This document shows, piece after piece, positions 1 to 3,892 of a stretch of 6,216 nt of DNA. The notes under the pieces were generated by a model. That model was given only the letters and a program-made list of their open reading frames with translations, made no database searches and was not told the DNA's origin. The DNA lies in assembly GCA_029259975.1 (NCBI GenBank), contig JAJDEE010000055.1, forward strand, positions 1-6,216, in the 5' to 3' direction. Both the position numbers and the translations under genes were made by a program. The stretch is from Planctomycetota bacterium (lineage in GTDB: Bacteria > Planctomycetota > Planctomycetia > Pirellulales > Lacipirellulaceae). Position 1 is the first letter of the stretch; each line of letters begins with the position of its first letter.

Positions 1-12
1 GAATAGATGGTT

Positions 13-33
13 GAGCGTTCGTGAGAACCGCTC
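13..33. repeat. Stem-loop with a GTGA loop
   Basis: GAGCG (13-17) pairs with CGCTC (29-33), and TTC (18-20) pairs with GAA (25-27), leaving one unpaired C at 28 and a GTGA loop, which fits the stable GNRA class if transcribed rightwards. No T-run follows, so it does not look like an intrinsic terminator. It could belong to a transcript that begins to the left of the window. Function unknown. Confidence 0.35.
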
Positions 34-68
34 GCAGAAACAGGTCAGCGATAAATCGCAAAATATTA

Positions 69-84
69 TGTCAACCGGTTGACA
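69..84. promoter_or_regulatory. 16-bp perfect palindrome, operator-like (LacI-family style)
   Basis: TGTCAACCGGTTGACA is identical to its own reverse complement over all 16 bases. Its form, TG...CG...CA with a central CG and AACCGGTT core, is the shape of operators bound by LacI/GalR-family repressors (compare the TGWAANCGNTWWCA catabolite-response class). Its right half is a perfect -35 hexamer, TTGACA (79-84), and by symmetry so is the left half on the minus strand, but I see no good -10 at normal spacing on either side. Another dyad, GCGAT-AA-ATCGC, lies at 48-59. The regulated gene is not in this window; a divergent gene to the left is the likeliest target. The regulator family is inferred from symmetry only. 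Confidence 0.45.
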
Positions 85-170
85 ACGTGTTGTTCATAGA
101 TGGGCCATGCGGCACCATCCTACGTTGCGATAACTTCCTCCGGTTACGTCCGTCTACAGGCTGCCGTTTT

Positions 171-254
171 TTTAACACAGAGGCACAGAGAAAACAGAGA
201 GGATTTCCTTTCTGGGGGTTTTCCTCTGCGTAACTCCGCGCCCTCTGTGGTAAA
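171..254. repeat. Intergenic inverted repeat of the ACACAGAGGCACAGAG type
   Basis: The left arm (about 171-208) and the reverse complement of the right arm (about 216-254) match imperfectly over nearly 40 bases. The outer ends, ACACAGAGG against CCACAGAGGG, and the inner AGAGGA/TCCTCT (198-203/222-227) are the best-conserved parts. The wording CACAGAGGCACAGAGAAAAC...CTCTGTGGTAAA is that of a purine-rich dispersed repeat I recall from intergenic DNA of planctomycetes and other environmental bacteria. The whole unit can fold into one long hairpin. Whether it moves, and by what enzyme, cannot be told from this copy. The arms have diverged, which suggests an old copy. Confidence 0.6.
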
Positions 255-378
255 TCTTTCCTCTCGCCAACGAACATCTCGACCCGGCCAAAAATCGCCT
301 CTGATTTCTCGGCGGCGATGTGCTAAATTGTCCTCGGCGTCACAATGCGCCGCTTGTTCTTTGACAACTTAACCAAGA

Positions 379-601
379 CGACTTTTGCGACCTCCCCGTT
401 CAAAAGCAAGATCGCTCGTTGACGCTTGCTGGCTAGGCTCGACGTGCCGCGTTGGCGCTGTATCCCGAGGAGTTTTGCGGTGTTTGCATTCCCAAGTTTC
501 GCAAAACCCAGGCAACTGCGCAGCCTTTGGATTTTCGCAACGTGTTGCCAGCAAGAGACTTACTGCTTTCGCCCCCATGTAAATTCGGGCGACTTTTGCG
601 A
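379..601. repeat. 12-bp direct repeat bracketing a nested inverted-repeat block
   Basis: CGACTTTTGCGA occurs at 379-390 and again, exactly, at 590-601, 211 bases apart. Between the two copies lie nested inverted repeats: AAAGCA/TGCTTT (403-408/564-569), CTTGCTGGC/GCCAGCAAG (425-433/547-555, 9 of 9 matching) and GTTTTGCG/CGCAAAAC (472-479/500-507, 8 of 8 matching). A competing pair, GGCAAC/GTTGCC (511-516/544-549), overlaps the middle stem. The motif TTTTGCG recurs throughout. This could be a small non-autonomous element with its flanking duplication, a structured RNA, or an old decayed repeat. No protein is encoded within it. Confidence 0.4.
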
Positions 602-635
602 ACAAAAACGCTTTTGAGTCACTAGCGCAAAAATG

Positions 636-680
636 TCAAGACGCGCCAAACCGGCAAACCACGCGCTCACGCGTGCTTGA
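636..680. repeat. Imperfect stem-loop, GC-rich
   Basis: TCAAGACGCG (636-645) pairs with CGCGTGCTTGA (670-680) over 10 base pairs with a single bulged G. A mutually exclusive shorter hairpin is also possible: CACGCG (660-665) with CGCGTG (670-675) around a four-base loop. No T-run follows either form, so a terminator is unlikely. It sits between the nested repeat block and the interlocked repeats. Confidence 0.3.
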
Positions 681-756
681 AGCTCCGACGCGTTGTTGTG
701 CAACGGAACTTCCGAAACCAATCGTCGAGCCACGTCGCCAGCGACCCTTTGTCGAA

Positions 757-804
757 CAAAGCCTCACCAAGCGTTTCGATCGATCGTGAGGCCTTTGAAA
801 CGCT
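757..804. repeat. Two interlocked inverted repeats (pseudoknot or alternative-fold pattern)
   Basis: Stem A is GCCTCAC (761-767) with GTGAGGC (786-792). It extends outward by CAAA/TTTG (757-760/794-797) across one bulged C. Stem B is AGCGTTTC (770-777) with GAAACGCT (797-804), 8 of 8 matching. The order along the strand is A, B, A', B', which is the order of an H-type pseudoknot or of two competing hairpins. A 10-bp palindrome, CGATCGATCG (777-786), fills the middle. It lies about 90 bases upstream of the promoter that faces the tRNA. No RNA family is recognised. Confidence 0.4.
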
Positions 805-891
805 GACATCGAGGGCCATTAACTCCACGGTCCTTAGTTGGTATGCACAACCACCCCGTAGCCCGCTACCGGTTCATCAATCGAGTGACCG

Positions 892-920
892 TTTACAGCA
901 GCAAGACTTGGCCCCATAAT
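892..920 (+). promoter_or_regulatory. Sigma70-type promoter, probably for the tRNA gene
   Basis: TTTACA (892-897) and CATAAT (915-920) each match the -35 and -10 consensus at five of six positions and are separated by exactly 17 bases. Transcription would start near 927, giving a leader of about 75 bases before the tRNA, to be removed by RNase P. It is the best promoter match I found in the window. No other gene lies between it and the tRNA. Confidence 0.5.
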
Positions 921-1003
921 AGGCTAAAGCGGTGGACGTCTGGAGAGAAGGCATGGCAGGCCGACTCTTGGTAATCGGTTAGGTCCGAGCGCCACCTCAC
1001 TTT

Positions 1004-1077
1004 GGTCCGGTAGCTCAGTTGGTTAGAGCAGGGAACTCATAATTCCTTGGTCGGGGGTTCGAGTCCCTCCCGGACTA
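1004..1077 (+). tRNA. tRNA-Met (CAT anticodon), elongator-type
   Basis: The full cloverleaf can be drawn. The acceptor stem is GGTCCGG (1004-1010) with CCGGACT (1070-1076), the first pair being G-U, and the discriminator A is at 1077. The D arm is GCTC/GAGC (1013-1016/1026-1029) around AGTTGGTTA. The anticodon stem is GGGAA/TTCCT (1031-1035/1043-1047) with loop CTCATAA and anticodon CAT at 1038-1040. The variable loop has five bases. The T arm is GGGGG/CCCTC (1053-1057/1065-1069) around TTCGAGT. CCA is not encoded. The three G-C pairs expected at the base of an initiator anticodon stem, and the unpaired first position, are missing, so it is not the initiator. A tRNA-Ile with CAT (lysidine-modified) cannot be excluded, because both carry A at the discriminator position. 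A recombinase remnant lies directly downstream. Confidence 0.93.
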
Positions 1078-1083
1078 CTGCAA

Positions 1084-1362
1084 TTATGTCCACCTGTTCG
1101 CACGGAGTCGCAAGGTGTTGCAATACAACGACTTTCGCAGATTCCGTGTTTTTCTTAAAACCTGCTTGCGGAACTTTGCAAGGCAAAACGGACAGTTGCT
1201 GCACCGCTTTTGCAGCGCTTTTCCGTTGGCCGCTTTTTCAAAATCTTGGTCCGTGACTTTGAGGTAATGCTCGCGTGCTACTCCGGGAGAGTTGCCTAGC
1301 CAGGTGTGCGATAGCCCAGCACTTTCGGACAGCGTATCCGGGGGGAACCTACGTGCCAACAA
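1084..1362 (-). pseudogene. C-terminal remnant of a tyrosine recombinase (phage-type integrase)
   Basis: The minus-strand frame contains HTWLGNSPGVAREHYLKVT followed by DQDFEKAA (positions about 1228-1308). This is the end of the catalytic domain of a tyrosine recombinase: the hydrophobic W-LG-S segment, then HY, whose tyrosine (codon 1264-1266) is the DNA-cleaving nucleophile, then the short acidic tail typical of planctomycete integrases. Only about 90 codons are open, against 300-400 in the family. The catalytic Arg, Lys and His-x-x-Arg that should lie upstream are absent, a stop closes the frame shortly above 1362, and the residues just before the motif fit the family poorly, so a frameshift or deletion is likely. 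It would be inactive. The stop codon lies 6 bp past the end of the tRNA gene and the frame runs towards it, as for elements integrated at tRNA 3' ends. Confidence 0.65.
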
Positions 1363-1454
1363 GTCGATTGATACAAAAAAACCTGCCGGTTACACAACAT
1401 CCGAGGCGCAAAGCCGAGCGGCGGTCACGAAATGTCGGGAAAACCATCGGAAGT

Positions 1455-1483
1455 TTGACCCTGCAAAGGTGTGCTGTTAACAT
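1455..1483 (+). promoter_or_regulatory. Sigma70-type promoter candidate for the sulfatase gene
   Basis: TTGACC (1455-1460, five of six) and TAACAT (1478-1483, four of six) are 17 bases apart. A start near 1490 would give an untranslated leader of about 70 bases that carries the stem-loop at 1511-1539. Confidence 0.4.
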
Positions 1484-1510
1484 CGGGTGTGCTTCGGTCC
1501 TGAAATGGTT

Positions 1511-1539
1511 CCAGGCTTAACCCAAATGGGAAATCCTGG
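1511..1539 (+). promoter_or_regulatory. Stem-loop in the sulfatase leader
   Basis: CCAGG (1511-1515) pairs with CCTGG (1535-1539), and inside it CCC (1521-1523) pairs with GGG (1528-1530) around AAAT, with short A-rich internal loops on both sides. It ends about 20 bases before the start codon, just upstream of the weak AAGG (1547-1550) that could serve as the ribosome binding site. It could influence translation or mRNA stability, or be an operator. Nothing identifies a ligand or a regulator. Confidence 0.3.
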
Positions 1540-1559
1540 TTCAAACAAGGTAGGCGATC

Positions 1560-3146
1560 ATGCTTCAAAAACACATTTCCCTGAAAACTCTTGTCCTGTT
1601 TGTAGCCTTTGCAGTCTCGCAAAGTATGTCGGCACACGCGATCAACGCGGACGAGAAACAAACTACTGCGTCACGTCCCAACATTCTACTCGTCTTTACC
1701 GATGATCATGCTTACCAGTCTATCAGCGCTTATGGTTCGCGTATCAATACTACGCCAAATATCGATCGCCTTGCTCACGAAGGTATGCGTTTCGACCGGT
1801 GCTACGTTAGTAACTCAATTTGTGGCCCTTGCCGGGCGACTGTTCTTACCGGAAAGTATAGCCATTTGAATGGTTTCTGTGTGAACGGAAGTACCCCGTT
1901 CGATGGATCGCAACAGACCTTTCCGAAACTCTTGCAAAAAGTCGGTTACCAAACAGCGGTCATCGGGAAATGGCATCTCCATTCTGCTCCAACGGGCTTC
2001 GATCACTGGGACATCCTTATCAATCAGGGGCCCTATTACAATCCGCCTATGATTCGTAACGGCGAACGCGTTCAGCGTACCGGATATACGACCAAGATCA
2101 TTACCGACCTCACCTTAAAATGGCTTTCTGAGCAACGAGATCAAGACAAGCCCTTTATGTTGATGTACCAGCATAAGGCTCCTCATCGACCGTGGGAGCC
2201 GGCTCCCCAATACTTTCACTTGTACGACGATATCGATATCCCGGAACCGCCAACACTATTCGAAGATTATGCAGCACGAGGTCCAGCCGTCAGGCAGCAG
2301 GATATGACCATTGCCGAAACAATGAGTGACCGGGACCTCAAACTGGTGCCTCCAGCGAATTTAACATCCACGCAGCAAGCCAAGTGGGACGCCGCCTATG
2401 GCCCGAAAAACCGAGCGTTTCACGAAGCGAATCTTGCGGGAGACGATTTAACTCGTTGGAGATATCAGCGGTACATCAAAGATTACCTTCGTTGCGTCTC
2501 AGCTGTGGACGATCAGTTAGGCAGAGTTCTCGATTACCTTGACGAATCGGGCCTGACCGACAATACGCTCGTTGTGTATTGTTCGGATCAAGGTTTTTAT
2601 CTTGGCGAACATGGTTGGTTCGACAAACGCTGGATGTATGAAGAATCGCTCCGCACTCCCTGCCTTGTCCGCTGGCCAGGAGTCGTTGATCCGGGCACCT
2701 ACAATGAAGACATTGTGTCGCCTCTCGACTTTGCTTCAACTTTTCTCGAAGCTGCTGGCGGGGAGCTACCCGGTGACTTACAAGGCAAATCACTGGTACC
2801 TATCTTGAACGGAAACACTCCCAAAGATTGGCGCAAGACATTTTATTATCATTACTACGAATATCCCGGATGGCATTACGTGCGTAGGCATTATGGAGTT
2901 ACCGACGGTCGGTTTAAGTTGATGTATTTTTACGAACCGGATGTCGATCACTGGGAATTGTATGACCTCCACAACGATCGCGATGAACTCCAAAACGTGG
3001 TCGACAATCCTGCCTACACAAAAATTCTACAGCGGTTACGGCAAGAACTAACGCGATTGAGAGAAGACTTGCGCGTGCCCAACGAAGACCCAGCTTCCAC
3101 CGTCATCAAAAGGCTTCCCCCGCGGATTCGCACGCCCCTTCCGTAG
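1560..3146 (+). CDS. Secreted sulfatase (formylglycine-dependent, N-acetylglucosamine-6-sulfatase-like)
   Basis: This enzyme hydrolyses sulfate esters, most likely on sulfated polysaccharide, outside the cytoplasm. Residues 1-27 form a signal peptide (hydrophobic core LVLFVAFAV, AHA cleavage site). The mature enzyme opens with RPNILLVFTDDH, where D48 and D49 bind the metal. The activation motif is CGPCR-ATVLTGKYSH: C88 is the cysteine to be converted to formylglycine, with R92, K99 and H102 around it. GKWH (K137, H139), QHKAPH (H205, H209) and SDQG (D343, Q344), then K356, complete the active site. The C-terminal part from about 425, ending WELYDLHNDRDELQNV, is the usual sulfatase C-terminal domain. 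The length of 528 aa is normal and the gene is intact. The wording around DQGFYLGEHGWFDKRW suggests the GlcNAc-6-sulfatase/MdsA branch, but the substrate is inferred. An in-frame TAG at 1551-1553 leaves ATG 1560 as the first start. Activity needs a formylglycine-generating enzyme encoded elsewhere. Confidence 0.95.
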   Translation: MLQKHISLKTLVLFVAFAVSQSMSAHAINADEKQTTASRPNILLVFTDDHAYQSISAYGSRINTTPNIDRLAHEGMRFDRCYVSNSICGPCRATVLTGKYSHLNGFCVNGSTPFDGSQQTFPKLLQKVGYQTAVIGKWHLHSAPTGFDHWDILINQGPYYNPPMIRNGERVQRTGYTTKIITDLTLKWLSEQRDQDKPFMLMYQHKAPHRPWEPAPQYFHLYDDIDIPEPPTLFEDYAARGPAVRQQDMTIAETMSDRDLKLVPPANLTSTQQAKWDAAYGPKNRAFHEANLAGDDLTRWRYQRYIKDYLRCVSAVDDQLGRVLDYLDESGLTDNTLVVYCSDQGFYLGEHGWFDKRWMYEESLRTPCLVRWPGVVDPGTYNEDIVSPLDFASTFLEAAGGELPGDLQGKSLVPILNGNTPKDWRKTFYYHYYEYPGWHYVRRHYGVTDGRFKLMYFYEPDVDHWELYDLHNDRDELQNVVDNPAYTKILQRLRQELTRLREDLRVPNEDPASTVIKRLPPRIRTPLP

Positions 3147-3193
3147 GTGAGAAAACGGGGACAGAACTCAACGGGACTCAGGTAGGAACGACT

Positions 3194-3436
3194 CTACTGG
3201 ATCTGCTGTAAAATATTAATGCATGAAGTGGACCCCAAAAACTGGACAGCCTTGCCATCTGGAGAACGGCGATCGGAGTAGCTGCCGTTCTCGGAGGTGT
3301 TTTCGGCATAATTGCTTGTGCTGCTGACCTTGACGGACTCTTCGCCGGATCCGAATCCGATTGCCACGTCATCGAAACTGAAATCGTAGTCAGCCTTTTC
3401 TGTAGTGTTGACGATCTTGCTTGAAGAAGCATTGAG
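3194..3436 (-). pseudogene. Coding-like reading frame without a start codon
   Basis: This frame is open for 80 codons on the minus strand between two TAG codons (3437-3439 and 3194-3196). The translation is Ser- and acidic-rich, with segments such as TTEKADYDFSFDDVAIGFG and SSTSNYAENTSENGSYSD. Codons show the purine-first, pyrimidine-third bias of real genes (for example AGC AAG ATC GTC AAC). No ATG is present; the only GTG lies at about codon 24. The same frame continues upstream of the first TAG to 3733, so reading through that codon would give about 179 residues. I do not recognise the product. The last 10-15 codons run through the IS3-type end at 3224-3249, so the 3' end of the frame may be insertion-sequence DNA. 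It may be a decayed gene broken by insertion, or chance. Confidence 0.3.
3224..3249. mobile_element. Probable IS3-family terminal sequence (solo end)
   Basis: TGAAGTGGACCCC, then AAAAACTGGACAG, resembles the terminal inverted repeats of IS3-family elements of the IS150 type, which typically begin TGTAGTG-ACCC with a downstream TTGGAC/CTGGAC block. The TG at the outer side means the element would have extended to the right. I find no partner end (its reverse complement) and no recognisable transposase (no DDE residues, no HTH OrfA) within the window, so if it is real it is a remnant. The match is from memory of the family pattern, not from a search. Confidence 0.4.
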
Positions 3437-3892
3437 CTACGCAGACAAAAGCTCGCCGGCGCACGACGAGAGAAAAGTCGCGTGGTCGCCAAGAAGTGCA
3501 GTACTACACGATTGCACAGTTACGGGATTCGATGTCAGCATGAAGCCGCATGGGACACCGACTTCCTCGAAAAGAGAGGTTTTGATGCGATGGCCCTGGC
3601 TACCTTGCGACAGGATCAGCCTAGGATTCGAGGTCCCGTCGCTGGCGCTAACCGCCCATAATGCCGCTGCTGGCGGTTGAGAAGATGCACTTGACCCTAC
3701 TTGTCCCGCTTGTTTTCGCCAAGAACCGGACATGTTAAGCGCCTTTGGCGAGGAAGCAGCGTGTTGTTGACTCGCTCGTGCGCAGAGTCTTAGAATTGTA
3801 GCTTCGCGTGACAGACCTTCGACACGATTTTTGTTTGCTAGGCCTGCTTGGGTCTAGTCCCTAATACTCTTAAGTAGTAGAGATTTGCTGGT

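Larger units (their letters stand above)
1..1003. other. Long intergenic region rich in inverted repeats, no convincing gene
   Basis: About 1 kb without a protein gene that I can support. The open frames here are 60-90 codons long, overlap one another on both strands, run straight through inverted repeats and have no recognisable protein motif. What it does hold is a series of dyad structures, listed separately: stem-loop 13-33, palindrome 69-84, the large intergenic repeat 171-254, the nested block 379-601, stem-loop 636-680, the interlocked repeats 757-804, and a promoter at 892-920 that points at the tRNA gene. Two smaller dyads are GCGAT-AA-ATCGC at 48-59 and CGTTG/CAACG at 691-705. Confidence 0.7.
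3147..3892. other. Intergenic region with degraded sequence, no intact gene recognised
   Basis: About 750 bases between the sulfatase and the FHA-phosphatase gene. I see no T-run hairpin to end the sulfatase transcript. The left half contains an IS3-type terminal sequence and a minus-strand frame with coding-like composition (listed separately). A plus-strand frame from GTG 3405 to TGA 3680 (91 codons) and a minus-strand frame from 3733 to a TAG at 3437 are open, but match nothing I know and overlap on opposite strands, so I do not call them genes. Small dyads occur at 3740-3750 (CGCC/GGCG) and 3769-3789 (GACTCGC with GC-A-GAGTC), neither followed by T's. No convincing promoter is visible for the gene at 3893; TAATAC at 3862-3867 could be a -10 but lacks a -35 at proper spacing. 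Confidence 0.5.

Noticed and set aside
361..390. TTGACA at 361-366 as a promoter
   Set aside because: No -10-like sequence at 15-19 bases downstream, and no gene follows.
379..620. CRISPR array in the TTTTGCG-rich region
   Set aside because: Only two exact copies of a 12-base word, no regular spacing, repeats too short, no cas genes.
677..919. 80-codon plus-strand open frame upstream of the tRNA
   Set aside because: It runs through the interlocked repeats and the promoter, has no recognisable motif or good ribosome binding site, and its composition is explained by the repeats.
1004..1077. Initiator tRNA-Met
   Set aside because: The anticodon stem lacks the three consecutive G-C pairs next to the loop, and the first acceptor position is paired (G-U).
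2476..2793. 105-codon minus-strand frame inside the sulfatase gene
   Set aside because: Shadow of the sulfatase coding frame, no independent support.
3147..3230. Intrinsic terminator directly after the sulfatase gene
   Set aside because: No stem followed by a T-run could be found.
3405..3680. 91-codon plus-strand frame starting with GTG
   Set aside because: It has some coding-like codons but no family resemblance, and it overlaps the equally open minus-strand frame at 3437-3733. There is no RBS. I kept it in the intergenic description only.
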